A DNA stretch of 64,000 nt from Amorphophallus konjac. Lineage: Eukaryota > Streptophyta > Magnoliopsida > Alismatales > Araceae. Under the pieces are notes generated by a model that saw only the letters and a program-made list of their open reading frames with translations, made no database searches and was not told where the DNA came from. Position numbers and translations under genes: made by a program. Positions 43,713-54,609 of the stretch are shown piece after piece; positions within the stretch are counted from its first letter, which is position 1; every line of letters starts with the position of its first letter. The stretch covers positions 150,974,732 to 151,038,731 of the forward strand of contig CM040117.1 of NCBI GenBank assembly GCA_022559845.1. Direction: 5' to 3'.

Positions 43713-45493
43713 TCCGCAAATTTAGTAGCCTCACATGTTTTCTTAATAATCTTGATCAAGGTTTTGTTAGTTGCCTCTGCTTGGCCATTGCCCTGCGGAT
43801 AGTAAGGAGATGAATGATGTAATGCAATGTTATACCTGTTGCAGAGGTCCTGAAGCTCCTGAGAGATGAATTGTGGCCCATTGTCGGTGACGATGGTACT
43901 TGGGATGCCGAACCTTGCGATGATGTTCTTCATTATAAATTTGCAGACGGTTGACGCTTTTATTTCCACGTAAGCTTCCGCTTCCGCCCACTTGGTGAAG
44001 TACTCCGTGGCCGTGAGTATAAATGACTTTGGTTTTGTGAGGAGGTTCGGATCACCAAGGGGTCCAATGATATCGAAAGCCCACATGGAGAAAGGCCATG
44101 GGGAGGACATAGGATGGAGTGAAGAAGCAGGAGAGTGAATTTTGTCGGCGTGCAGTTGGCACTTAACACACCTTCGAACATAGATGGAACAATCCTCTTC
44201 TAGAGTGGGCCAATAGAAACCTAGCCTAAGGATCTTCTTAGCAAGCATCTGGCTATTGACATGACCACCACACACTCCTGAATGCGCCTCTTCCACGACT
44301 TTCCAAGATTCATCATCATCTAGGCACCTTAATAAAACTCCGGTGAGACCTCTTCTGTAGAGTATACCTCCAATCAGGGTGTATCGCTGAGCAACTCTTC
44401 GAATGGCTTTCTTTTCTTCAGCTGTGGCCTCCTCAGGATAGGATTGATCCTGGCAATACTTAGCAATCTCGTAATACCACGGCTTTTCTTCATCGTCCAA
44501 TTCTTCTTCTAAATCCAATAGCATGACCTCCTTATTCTCAATGATTCCACCTTGCTTAACCTTCCTAAGCACCTCCTCCTTCACACTAAGAAAAGCTGGA
44601 TCCTTAATAGCTGGAGTGAGCCGCTTGTGAACAATGATAGAATGGGAATCCCTTTCGGAAAGGAAAATCAAAGAAGATGCAAGAGAAGTGAGAGCATAAG
44701 CAAAAATGTTATGTTCACGAGGAACGTGAATGAAGATTAATTTGGTGAAAAGCTTGGTATAAGCAGAAGTCAATTCCTGATAGGGTTTGAGTTTAGGATT
44801 GAGCGTACGGCACTTGGTGAGCACTTGGCGAAGAATAATCTGACTATCACCTACAATTCGCAATTGGGTAACACCGAATTGATGAGCGGCCTCCAGTCCA
44901 GCCAGAAGAGCCTCATACTCAGCTATATTATTTGTAACTGGAAATGCAAGCTGAGAGGCGAGCAGAATAGTGATACCCTCTAGTGATAGAAGAACAATGC
45001 CAATCCCTTTTTCCTTTGAATTTAAAGCTCCATCAAAATGTAACGTCCACATCGAATCGGATTGATTGACGGACATTAGTTCCTCATCTGGAAACTCTGA
45101 GCAAACAGGGTCAAATCTAGGGAGAGGGTGATGAGCAAGGTGTTCTGCTATGGCATAGCCTTTAATTAATTTTTGCTGAATGTAGATAATATCGAATTGA
45201 GAAAGGAAACTTTGCCATCGTGCTAATCGGTTGGTGAGAATGGATTTTTCAAGAAGAAACTTGATTGGATTCATATGAGCAATGAGATGAATTTCGTGAG
45301 CTAAGAAATAATGCTTGAGTTTCTGAACTACCCAGACTAAGGTAGCACAAGTCTTTTCTATAGCTGAGTACCTCTGCTCACAGGGGTTGAGAAGCTTTGA
45401 CAAGTAGTAGGCTGCTCTTTCTTTTCCTTCTTTGTCAACTTGGGCTAGGACAGCGCCTACAGAGTCATCCAGGATGGAAAATGTAGAGAACAA
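43610..45493 (-). CDS. pol: Element C RNase H, second (archaeal-type) RNase H, and integrase
   Basis: 627 codons. Residues 8-125: the RT-linked RNase H, degenerate at several positions. Residues 148-275: a second RNase H opening LHFDGALNSK, with the AEYEALLAGLEAA helix and GDSQ. This domain is a hallmark of Tat elements. Its last catalytic aspartate appears replaced by tyrosine at residue 266 (codon at 44696-44698). Residues about 405-600: integrase, with the H-H-C-C domain (HVNSQM to CVKCQ), WAFDIIGPL, VTDNGPQF and GNGQAEATNK. It overlaps the RT frame by 29 bases through a frameshift. Confidence 0.88.
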   Translation of the reverse strand: MFSTFSILDDSVGAVLAQVDKEGKERAAYYLSKLLNPCEQRYSAIEKTCATLVWVVQKLKHYFLAHEIHLIAHMNPIKFLLEKSILTNRLARWQSFLSQFDIIYIQQKLIKGYAIAEHLAHHPLPRFDPVCSEFPDEELMSVNQSDSMWTLHFDGALNSKEKGIGIVLLSLEGITILLASQLAFPVTNNIAEYEALLAGLEAAHQFGVTQLRIVGDSQIILRQVLTKCRTLNPKLKPYQELTSAYTKLFTKLIFIHVPREHNIFAYALTSLASSLIFLSERDSHSIIVHKRLTPAIKDPAFLSVKEEVLRKVKQGGIIENKEVMLLDLEEELDDEEKPWYYEIAKYCQDQSYPEEATAEEKKAIRRVAQRYTLIGGILYRRGLTGVLLRCLDDDESWKVVEEAHSGVCGGHVNSQMLAKKILRLGFYWPTLEEDCSIYVRRCVKCQLHADKIHSPASSLHPMSSPWPFSMWAFDIIGPLGDPNLLTKPKSFILTATEYFTKWAEAEAYVEIKASTVCKFIMKNIIARFGIPSTIVTDNGPQFISQELQDLCNRYNIALHHSSPYYPQGNGQAEATNKTLIKIIKKTCEATKFADWPENWLKLFGPIALLFVPLLGRPLLPLLMEWRR

Positions 45494-46946
45494 GCGGTTT
45501 GCCTGGAACTGGCGGCCTCAGGACAGGAGGATTTGAGAGATAATCCTTCAATCCGTCAAAAGCTGCCTGACATTTGTCATCCCAAAGAAACTTGACTCCC
45601 GGCTTAGTAAGCTCGTAGAATGGCCTACATCTTTGTGAATGCTGGGAGACAAATCGGCGAATGAATTGCAACCTCCCGATCAATCCTCGAACTTCTTTCA
45701 AATTCTTGGGAGGAGGCATTTCCCTTATGGCCTTCGCCTTGTTGGGATCAATCTCGATACCCCTCTTACTTACGATGAATCCAAGCAACTTCCCTGATGA
45801 AACACCAAACACGCACTTCTTGGGATTCATTTTTAGCTGATACTCCCGTGCTCTTTGCAAGACTTTGGTTAGAACCCCGGGATGCTCAATCCTTGTTCTT
45901 GATTTCACTACCAGGTCGTCAACGTACACCTCTATATAAATGTGGATCATATCATGAAAAATCGCCATCATAGCCCTTTGATAGGTGGCTCCAGCATTCT
46001 TAAGTCCAAAGGGCATGACCACATAGCAATAAGTTCCCCATGGTGTAGTGAACGATGTTTTCTCTTGATCCTCCTCAGCCAGGCGGATCTGATTGTAACC
46101 TGAAAAGCCATCCATAAAGGAGAGAGTCTCATATCCTGCCGTATTGTCAATCAAGACATCAATATGAGGGAGGGGGAAGTCATCTTTAGGACACGCGCGG
46201 TTGAGGTCCCGAAAGTCTATACAAATCCGCACCTTTCCATCTTTCTTCATGACTGGGACGATGTTAGCCACCCAATTGGGATAGAGGACAACTCTAACGA
46301 ATCTAGCCTTATGAAGCTTATCGACCTCTTCTTTCATTTTTAATGCCATATTAGGGTGGAAACGTCTCAACCGCTGTTTGACCGGAATGGACCCTGGCTT
46401 AAGCGTAAGTCGATGTTCAACAAGCGCAGGGTCTAGTCCCGGCATATCTTCATAACTCCACGCGAACGTGTCCTTATATTCTTGAAGAACCAAAATAAGC
46501 GCCTCCTCTTCGGAGGGCGGCAAGTTCTTACTAATGAGGACAATCCTAGGGTCTTCTTCAGTACTCAGATTTATTTCTTTGGTAGGCTCTTCTACTGAGG
46601 TTGATGGCTCATCGAATCTTCTCATGCCATTGGCAAAGACATCGGCCTCGTCCTCATATTCTTCGTAACCTTCATCCCCCTCTTCAATAGGGTCTTCATC
46701 ATTCATGATCTCATAAACACCAAAACCCTCATTAAAAACACAAGTATCTTCATATTCTGTTTTTGGCAGGATAATCGGATTCTCTACAAACTCGGGAATG
46801 GCTAGACATGCCTGACATCTGATGGCTAACTCTAACAAGAATCTACGGGTAATCTGCTTACCCTTGGATCTCTTATGTGAAGCTACCCCATGAGTCTTAA
46901 AACTAGAAGAGTAAGAGCAACTAGCCTGATCACTAGAATTCGACAA
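45465..46946 (-). CDS. pol: Element C reverse transcriptase
   Basis: 493 codons. Residues about 1-140 are an acidic linker. RT runs from about residue 185 (PVKQRLRRF) through KKDGKVRICIDFRDLNRACP, FMDGFSGYNQIRL and MPFGLKNAGATYQRAM to catalytic Y-V-D-D at 341-344, then the LGFIVSKRGIEIDPNK thumb region typical of the Tat lineage. The frame is lost at an extra base in the A run at 45478-45481 (+ strand) at the RT/RNase H junction. It lies in a different frame from gag-protease, and a pyrimidine-rich stretch plus AG just upstream could be a splice acceptor, as in Ogre elements. Confidence 0.9.
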   Translation of the reverse strand: MSNSSDQASCSYSSSFKTHGVASHKRSKGKQITRRFLLELAIRCQACLAIPEFVENPIILPKTEYEDTCVFNEGFGVYEIMNDEDPIEEGDEGYEEYEDEADVFANGMRRFDEPSTSVEEPTKEINLSTEEDPRIVLISKNLPPSEEEALILVLQEYKDTFAWSYEDMPGLDPALVEHRLTLKPGSIPVKQRLRRFHPNMALKMKEEVDKLHKARFVRVVLYPNWVANIVPVMKKDGKVRICIDFRDLNRACPKDDFPLPHIDVLIDNTAGYETLSFMDGFSGYNQIRLAEEDQEKTSFTTPWGTYCYVVMPFGLKNAGATYQRAMMAIFHDMIHIYIEVYVDDLVVKSRTRIEHPGVLTKVLQRAREYQLKMNPKKCVFGVSSGKLLGFIVSKRGIEIDPNKAKAIREMPPPKNLKEVRGLIGRLQFIRRFVSQHSQRCRPFYELTKPGVKFLWDDKCQAAFDGLKDYLSNPPVLRPPVPGKPLVLYIFHPG

Positions 46947-47026
46947 AGATGAAAGAGGTGAGGAAAAGATGGGTACAGAAGGAGATACAGATGAAGACCC
47001 CTCACTGGAGGGGTAGGGTAGGTTCC

Positions 47027-48901
47027 CTAATGAATCCTGGAAGAGCGGCCCCTGGGTCGGGACACACTCAGGAAGAAGATAAGAGGTCTCCTCAATGGAG
47101 ATAAAAGATTGGAAAGTTTGAATTTTGGCATTTTTTTTTCATTTTCATTTTCAAGAAGAAGGCAATGAGAGGGAGGAATATGAGGTGGTGTTGAGATTGA
47201 CAGATTGATGAAAGATTGAGTAAATGATGACCCATGAGGGGGTGTGATGGAGAGTTTAGAGAATTGCTCGAGGAGCGAGGGAGGAATCGGAGGAGAAACT
47301 TGAAGTGAATCTAAAGAAAAGGTTATCAAGACCGTAGACGGTCTAGGGATATCTGAGCAAAATATTTGATTAAACAAGCGAACAACAATCGTTAGATGAA
47401 TGGATTTAATAGAGAAAAGGCCGGCCCACAGCCTATCCACGTTGAAGCCTTTTTTGAACATCACATAAGGCTCCCCGATATCTGTGTAATTGCTTAGAAG
47501 CTGCCTTTTGTCCGTGATCACTGTTGTCTTTTCGATTAATTCATGAATTAGTGGCAGCCATTCCGGACCAGTTAGCATAAATAATCGGCTTAGAGCAATA
47601 GTGATATCGTTCATGTCGAACCATCTATACCAGTCACATTCGGGGTCATCCATCTTTCTTCTTTTATCTAGCCGTAAAGACTCCGGAGCTTTGTATGTAA
47701 CCAGTGGGGCTAGGTGGCGGGCAAACTGCCGTGCATGTACATCTTGACAATCCATCATGGAAGTGACTAGCGTGGTTTGCTCATCATTATGAATGCCTCC
47801 TTTCATGAAGTGTGTTTGTAGGGTCCATGTAAGAGGCTGTCGATCTGTCTTGAGAGTGGAAGTCATAACGGCCCATGGCTCATCTTTGTCTTTGCTTGGC
47901 CCTTTGTACCCTAGGCCACCTCGGGGAATCATCTTTTGATGCATGACGGGCTTGACTCGCCCCTGAAGATTAACACCCAGGCCTTTACCAATTCTATACC
48001 CCATTTTCATCAGAATGTTCCATCCTGGTGTGTTCATCAAACCCTTTTTCTTCTTGCCTTTGGATGGTTGTGGTGACATTTGAGTGGTAGGAGGGGTTGA
48101 AGGAGACGGCCTTACAAAGTCTTGCCGTAGATCGGCAACATCCAAAACTGAGAGCAAAGGCCTATTGGAAGGCCACATAGAAGGCACTGATGTTGCGAAA
48201 TGTATATCTTCTGTCGGCAGAATGGGCATACTAGTAACTTTAATAATGCGCCATTTGTGCGAAAATTTTATGCATTGATGATTTGTTGAAGGCACAACAT
48301 CAAGCTCTTGAAAGTAAGGGCGACCCAAAATGCCATTGAATGTCGGGTCCATGTCTAGAATATGAAAATCCGCTGTGACCGAGACTGGACCAAAACCAAC
48401 TTTTAAAGTGATCATACCTAAAGGTGGCTTCTTGGTGTTATCGTAGGCCGTGACAGTGATTGTAGATGGCCGGATTTGACTCTCCGGAATGCCACACATT
48501 TTCAAGGTACTTGGTGGCAAAACATTAATGGATGCCCCAGTATCCACCAAACATTGTTTCACTGCCACCTTATTAATGTCAATAGTAATGCACAGTGCAT
48601 ATTTTCTGGCTGGCTGCGGAGCCAATTCATGTTCATAAAAAGTGATGGCCGGTTGATTGCTGGCTGGACTTAAAACTGTAGTGACCTGTTCAACTGGGAT
48701 ATCTTCGTTTACCATTACTTTCTGCAGATATTGCTTCAAAGCCTGCTGATGTGTAGTAGATCTTTTGATCAATTCCAGAATAGAAATTCGGGCCGGTGTT
48801 CTGTCCAAATGCTTTAGTAAGTCATACTCTGTGCCCGGTGCAAACTCTTGTTCATGTTCTCCTTGTTCTTGTATCGGCTCCTGCTCCCGCTGGGGAAACA
48901 C
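47027..48901 (-). CDS. Element C aspartic protease with G-patch-like motif
   Basis: 624 codons, in frame with gag. The protease active site is D-T-G-A-S at residues 120-124, followed by the ILGRPYFQEL flap-side block at 191-200. Residues about 290-334 read as a G-patch: TPGWNILMKMGYRIGKGLG, then RGGLGYKG. G-patch motifs bind RNA or helicases in other proteins and sit next to protease in some retroviruses. The C-terminal 200 residues are not recognised and turn proline/serine-rich before the stop, where RT is in another frame 80 bp further on. Confidence 0.82.
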   Translation of the reverse strand: MFPQREQEPIQEQGEHEQEFAPGTEYDLLKHLDRTPARISILELIKRSTTHQQALKQYLQKVMVNEDIPVEQVTTVLSPASNQPAITFYEHELAPQPARKYALCITIDINKVAVKQCLVDTGASINVLPPSTLKMCGIPESQIRPSTITVTAYDNTKKPPLGMITLKVGFGPVSVTADFHILDMDPTFNGILGRPYFQELDVVPSTNHQCIKFSHKWRIIKVTSMPILPTEDIHFATSVPSMWPSNRPLLSVLDVADLRQDFVRPSPSTPPTTQMSPQPSKGKKKKGLMNTPGWNILMKMGYRIGKGLGVNLQGRVKPVMHQKMIPRGGLGYKGPSKDKDEPWAVMTSTLKTDRQPLTWTLQTHFMKGGIHNDEQTTLVTSMMDCQDVHARQFARHLAPLVTYKAPESLRLDKRRKMDDPECDWYRWFDMNDITIALSRLFMLTGPEWLPLIHELIEKTTVITDKRQLLSNYTDIGEPYVMFKKGFNVDRLWAGLFSIKSIHLTIVVRLFNQIFCSDIPRPSTVLITFSLDSLQVSPPIPPSLLEQFSKLSITPPHGSSFTQSFINLSISTPPHIPPSHCLLLENENEKKMPKFKLSNLLSPLRRPLIFFLSVSRPRGRSSRIH

Positions 48902-49063
48902 TCAATGGAACATCCGTCCACTACGGAGCACCATTGTTTTCGGAGCCTCTGTCGGGCTTAGAGTGGGTAAAGGGGTAGAGGAGGTAGAGGGAATGGTGTA
49001 GGGCCTGTTGGGTGCTGGTGCAGGATTGGTAGAAGGAGGGGTTCTTATAAGAGGCCTTGCCGG

Positions 49064-51430
49064 CTAAGGATTATCGAAAGGTGGCGACGGGGATCGAGTG
49101 ACAAGGAGGGGCTTTGGAAGCATGATGGTGGTGGACGGGGTAGATTGTGGTGAAACAGGAGGGGTGATGATTGCCGGCGAGGGGCGGATAAGGAGAGGTC
49201 TATTTGGTGGAGGATTTTGCGGTGAAGGAGAATTCGTGGGTTGGTGTAAAAGAAGAGGCCGTGAAGGAATAGAGTTAGGGTTGAGTGGCCCTAGAGTGCT
49301 GGAACGTATAAGGGGGCGTGGCATTTGGGAACGGGGTACAGGTTGAAGCCTCCTTAGCAATTGTGATGGTTGTGGTTGACTGGAGTTTTGATTAATGGCC
49401 CCGACAGAGGTGTTTTCCTTATGCCAAACCTGCCCTCTCTCCACTTCATGGATTGAGGTGACAAGGTTTACTTGTTGATTTTGAACCGGGTGCTCCGGTA
49501 GTGGATTATTGACAATCCCCATATTTGGCGGGGGTGCAAGAGCTTGCTGTTACTGGGGAACTTGTTGTTGCTGACCTTGTTGCGGGTGCTGCTAAGCCGA
49601 TGGTTGCCGAGGAGGCCTTCGAGCCTTTAGAGTAGCAATAACCCTCCTCATCTCATCCCAATCAATATCACCTTGATCATTCATATCATGTATGTAATCC
49701 TTGAAGTGAAAACAATGATCGATGTTGTGCCCCGGCTGCCGATGGAAGACGCAATACCGGGAGGTGTCTACATGTTGCGGCCATATCGTTCTTTCTTTAG
49801 GCAAGGTGAGCAGGTTGGCGGCCATGAGGGCATTGAAAATATCTAATAGGCTTTCGGGTAAGGGAGGGTATTGTGCTCTTCGGGGACCCAATGGTCTTCT
49901 TGGTTGTTGCAGTTGTTGCTGTGCATAATTGGCTGGCGGGGGCATTTGGTGGTACTATGCAGGTTGATGCTGTTGAGGAGGTGGAAGAGGCCGTGGGGTC
50001 TGAGGAAGGTTATTATTTGGCTGGTGGACTTGGTTTTGGAAGGCGGGCTGTTGTGGTGGTGGCCCTTGGTTTGGAGGGTGGCGGAAGGGTGTGGAATTAC
50101 CGAACGCGCTCACCTGCTCATTAATAACAGTGCCTTTAGTGGTCGCACCAGTATTGCTGACATTAACATTCCTCTTTATTACCTTTGGTCTTGGCTCAAA
50201 CATGCCCATAATAGGTGAATCTTTCATCTATGTTTGTATGTATCTAGCTCTTTCATAGAGCTCTTCCATAGTGCTCAACTTGTTCATGGCTAAAATATGA
50301 CGGAACTGCAGAGTGGAGTTTGATATAATCATCTTCACTTGCTCCGTTTCCAACAGTGTGTCCTTTAATTTTTCGGCCATAGCTCTCCACCTATTAGCAA
50401 AAAAAACGAAGTCCTCCTCAGGCTTCATCTTTTCGGCAACCAGATCAGTAACAGACAATGAGGGACCCACACAGTCCTTGTACTTCTACAAAAACTTTCG
50501 TTGAACTACATCAAAATCACCGGCATCCGCCGGCTCCAAGGAGTAAAACCATTCTAGTGCCGGGCCATCTAAAGACCGCCTAAAGAGATAAGCCAGAGAA
50601 GTGTTATTATCTTGTCAGAATGATGCCTCATATAAGAAGTCTTTCAAGTGGATGTGCGGATTACCCGTTCCATTGTACCGTCGGAAATTCGGCATTTCAG
50701 ACGGGGGTAGGTGAAAAACTGGCAGAGTGGGAAGCATAATTTTGGGAGCGACCTTGGATGCAGTAACCTTCTTGAGCTGCTCCTCCATACTAGCCATCCT
50801 TTGGAGGAGTATAGTGTGGTTATCAGACTCGGCTGGGGCCGGACAAAAAGAATATTGGTTCGTCATAGGCCTTCTCAAAATTTGAGGAACAGGAGGTTGT
50901 TGAGGCCTAGCAATGGAGTGACTTGCCGGTTGGGCCGGCGTAGTCATAATAGCAGTTGATGGGCGCGAGGGCACCCTAGGTGCAACCGCCTAGTCATTGG
51001 GAGAACTAGCAGAGTGGCCACCCATGGCCTGGGGAGGGTTAGAAGATGACGGGACAGACTTTCCCTTTAAAGTGGCTTGGCCCACCTGGCGTTGGGAGTC
51101 ATCTAGGTGAGTAAGAACTTTGAGAACTTCGTTGAAGTTGAAAGAAGGGGAAACGTCCCCTGAAGTATTTTGAGTGGTAGGTTGAGCTTGGGAAGAAGGC
51201 TCAACCTCCAGAGAAGTGGTGTCCACCATGTGGACTTGAGTGGGAGAAGAAATATAGTTTCCCTCGTGGTAGACAGGATCCTGAGGGGGAACCTCATAAA
51301 ACGGGTCAGAGTGACCCTCCTCATAACCATCATAAGTATATCCGTAGTTGGCCATTTTGATGATTTTACCTGAACGGAGTTTCATGCTTAAGGAAGAAGA
51401 AATAGGTTTCCAACAAACAAGTATACCCAA
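49064..51430 (-). pseudogene. gag: Element C gag region, broken by several in-frame stops
   Basis: Open segments at 50990-51430, 50615-50974, 50228-50470, 49955-50227, 49592-49945 and 49064-49522 are all in one frame and share it with the protease frame (47027-48901), so this is one gag-pro frame with at least six stops. The N-terminus is probably MKLRSGK or MANYGY (51353-51355). The third segment holds the Gag core (WRAMAEKLKD, MEELYERARY). A CX-H-C-like knuckle is seen near 49700 (YCVFHRQPGHNIDHC). Linkers are proline- and glutamine-rich. Confidence 0.8.
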
Positions 51431-52629
51431 GAGATATCACCTTATCAAACAAAATAAACACTCAAGTTGTAATGAGCCCAAAGTTTTAAGGTTTTCTTTA
51501 AAGATTAAGGTGAACTTTATAATAAGCTCTCTCCTTTGAAGGTGGGTCCTGGTTGAAAATTTTCGTATAATCTCTAGATATCTAGGTCCTTTCTCTCTCC
51601 TCACAAACGTATGGGTCAACTATACTCCGGATACTTCAATGGTACAACCTGCCCAGCGTCCGTGAGGGAATCCACGGGTGCGGGGACTTACGGAGGCTTG
51701 GTTTAGGAATTTCCGGTCCAATGAGACGGAATGCTCAAAGGAGGGCCCTTCCTTCACCAAGAGGGGGGTGTGACTCCTAAAAGTGTGGGAAGAGGAGGTC
51801 TCCCAAATCGAATGCCCTAAATCCAGCCTAATGTAGGCAATATCAAGCAGGTGATATCAAAATCAATCAAATGAATGAACAGCAGTAAACGGGGTTTTGT
51901 GGGCACAGAACAAAAAATGACGACCTGGATAAGGTTGCTATATCAACAAGATACGACTTGGATAAGGTCGCTATATCAACAAAAGACGATTGAGTGTCAG
52001 TCGCTAGTTACTGTGAACAGTGCAAACAGATAGCAATCAAAATAAAATAGCGCCTTAAAGTGAGGCGCTGCCTGTGGAAATGACGCCTGTGCACAGGGGC
52101 GTCAGATAGCAGTAGTCGAACTTAAAATGTGAATAAACGCAATGATAATCAAAGAAACGCCTTTCAGTAAGGCGCTGTACCAGTAAAAGACGCCTCTGGG
52201 AGGGGCGTCAAAATGCAGTAATTAGAATTATGACTCCTTTGTGTGAGGCATTATATTGGGAAATGATGCCTCTGTGAGGGGCATTAATTATAAAATGATG
52301 AAAATGCTTGCAATAAAAAAAGAAAACAACGCCTGTATGAACAGTCGCTGTATGTGGAAATGACGACGGTATGAAGGGCGTTATTCAGTTCCAGAGAACC
52401 GTTAACCCTGACGACAGATAGAAATCAATTTCTTTTCCAATAAAAATGATATGGATACTATGCAAATTGGCTAATCCAGTAGGAGGTGTGCACCTGGTGC
52501 ACAAAGGGAGTGTGCTACGTGGAGCACCAAGGAGGGGCACGCGAGGGCGCCAAAGGGAGGGGCACGCGAGGGCGCCGAAGGAGGGATAATCAAACTAAAA
52601 CAAAAAGTGTCCCACCGTGATCGCCAATC
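51431..52629 (-). other. Element C 5' leader
   Basis: Non-coding, between the 5' LTR and gag. Next to the LTR the reverse strand reads TTGGCGATCACGGTGGGAC, in the position of a primer binding site; it begins TGGCG and is compatible with the tRNA-Arg-type sites of Ogre elements, but I cannot confirm the tRNA. A roughly 27 bp direct repeat (GAGGGGCACGCGAGGGCGCC) occurs twice at about 52530-52580. A hairpin array fills 51915-52390. Confidence 0.65.
51915..52390. repeat. Hairpin array in the C 5' leader
   Basis: Units such as GCGCCTT/GAGGCGC near 52050, GACGCCT/GGGCGTC near 52085, ACGCCTTTC/TAAGGCG near 52155 and GACGCCTC/GGGGCGTC near 52190, plus decayed copies. They would be present near the 5' end of C's genomic RNA. 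Confidence 0.7.
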
Positions 52630-53966
52630 TGTAGATTCTAATTAAAAATCCGCTAGGAAAATATAGACATAAAAGAATTAAGCAATGCACGTGGTGATAA
52701 TAAAGAGAGTGATTGCCAGAGGGGTTACCTCAAAATATCAAAGGAGTGATCGCATGTACCTTGTATCGAGCGGGTGAGATTGGGAGTTCTTCCTTCCTCC
52801 TTCTATCGGCCGGCCGACGAAGGGGGTTTATAGTTTGATTACCCTTGCAAGAAACACCCAAAATGAACAAAGATATGGATTAGCCAAAGTGTGTAGTATT
52901 AATGCTCTAAAAATATGAAATCAATCAAATTAAGCATGAACACGCCTTGTGTGTTTTGGTTTTAAAACCCCTAAGAGGAGTAACAAGGGATGGGATTATG
53001 GATGAGTATGCTAATGCAGCGTAAACTAGTGTAATATGATCCTCTCTAGCAAGGCAACTAGAGAATGATATGTAATGATATGATAACAGCAAAATAAAAT
53101 GAATAAGAGAGAGGGGTCACCCTTCTGCTGTATGGCAGCAGTAAAGGGAGGAGGACAAGAGCTTCAGCTGCTACGGAGGGAAGAAAGCACGCCGGAAGGA
53201 GAAATCTCCACCATCGTGGAAGAAGAATGTCCGTGGAAGAAGTACGCTGGAGGAAGAGCTTGGGAGAAAACAACCTGCAAACAACGAAACACTCCTCTCT
53301 GTTAGCTCTCTCTGTGATGTCCTCTACTACACACTTCTTCTGCGTTCTCTCTCGCGCGTGAGGGATTCAAGGGGATATTTATAGGGCAAAAAACCCTTGC
53401 ATTAATGGGATTAAAACAAGGCAATGAATCCTCAATAAGGAACCCTCTTCCCAATCGAACACAAGGTGCAAAATGGGGAAAGGATTACTATTGGAAAGAA
53501 GCAGGCGAAAGGGAGACGGAAGTGAAAATGACGACCTATCTAGGGGCGTCAATTGAAATGGCGACATTCACACAGTCATCAATTCCTGAATTTAATTATA
53601 GAAATAAAGGACTTTCCTTATTTAAAATTGTAAAATGACGCCTGTATGAATGGGCGTTAAATAATCAACGCCTCTCCTTAGGACGTCAATTACCTTGAGT
53701 TTTATTTTCGTTAGAATTTGTAAAATCCAGGAATCGACGACCGTTTGAACAGTCGTTTATTTAAGAAAAACGGCCCTTACTAGGTCGTCAATTAAATGAC
53801 GCCCTCCCCATAGGCGTTAATTTCAATTTTTAAAGCAAAAAGCCAAGAAATCAAATATGGAGAAATTAGAAAAACTTCATATTAAGCAAATATTGAAGTC
53901 CACTTTGGGGCGTCACATGGTGACATGAGATTTACTCAACATAGCATCGATTTTGGCGTGTCTACA
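52630..53966 (-). repeat. Element C 5' LTR (right)
   Basis: 1337 bp; on the + strand TGTAGATTCTAATT to GTGTCTACA. It matches 19586-24646 without D. Reverse-strand TATA box at 53376-53383. It shows the uninterrupted D target at 53540-53544. A hairpin array occupies 53532-53822. Confidence 0.92.
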
Positions 53967-54609
53967 CCCCCATGACTCGATGGGCCTTTGCCTCCTAATC
54001 TCCCTCAAGCATTCAATGCTTCTCCACTTTTCGGCCGTTCATGAAAGAGCCACTCTTTGGCAAAAGTGCATTGCCTGGCCTCGGACATGGGGTAACAATC
54101 AAAGCATTTGTCCATAGCGGCTTTCCAATGTAGGTAGTCGCTCGGGACCTTAGAGCCATAAAAATTCGAGACTTTGGGCCTACAAAAGTGGAGGGGATGG
54201 TTGCCAAGCCCACGGGTGCTATGCCACCGTTCATATGACTTGGGCGACACGTACTCCATGGGGAGTTGGGGATGGGGAGACTACATGACAGACTCTGGTT
54301 ACAAGGAGACAAAATGGGCTGACTCTCTAATGGTCTAGACAATGGACTAGACACGACCCTAAAACAACGATGCAAAGTTGGAATGCAGACTCGACTACAA
54401 ACCTGGACTCTAACCAATATCCGGTACACGGCGGAGAACCCAATCCGAAGACCATCTCACGCAAGGAGGCTACCTTCCAAATAGGCTTAACCTAGATGTC
54501 CAGTAACGCCTTTTGATATACCATGTATTGGGATGAAATACAATTTAAAATACATTTTTTGTTTTAAAATAATGACTACCCTAGACTCAACAAAGCTCTG
54601 ATACAAATT
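53967..54609 (-). pseudogene. gag: Element B Gag fragment and leader
   Basis: Reading leftward from the primer site, overlapping open frames at 54013-54429 and 54005-54259 encode pieces of Gag; the text FYGSKVPSDYLHWKAAMDKC with CYPMSEARQ matches E's Gag core. Frame changes and a stop at 54005 break it, and C is inserted about 40 bp further on. Confidence 0.75.
54595..54606 (-). other. Primer binding site of element B (initiator tRNA-Met type)
   Basis: Reverse strand TTGTATCAGAGC, one mismatch to the standard site, three bases from the LTR end at 54610. It fixes B's orientation as -. Confidence 0.85.

Larger units (their letters stand above)
19586..53966 (-). mobile_element. Element C: giant Tat/Ogre-like Ty3/gypsy element on the - strand, about 21.0 kb without nested D and E
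   Basis: LTRs of about 1.34 kb (52630-53966 as 5' LTR; 19586-24646 as 3' LTR, swollen by D). Reading leftward: leader, gag, protease, RT, dual RNase H, integrase, then a long 3' region with two genes on the opposite strand. The second RNase H and the antisense gene block are hallmarks of the Tat lineage, and the total size is close to that known for Ogre elements. It is inserted in B and itself holds D (in its 3' LTR) and E (in an exon of an antisense gene). Confidence 0.9.
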
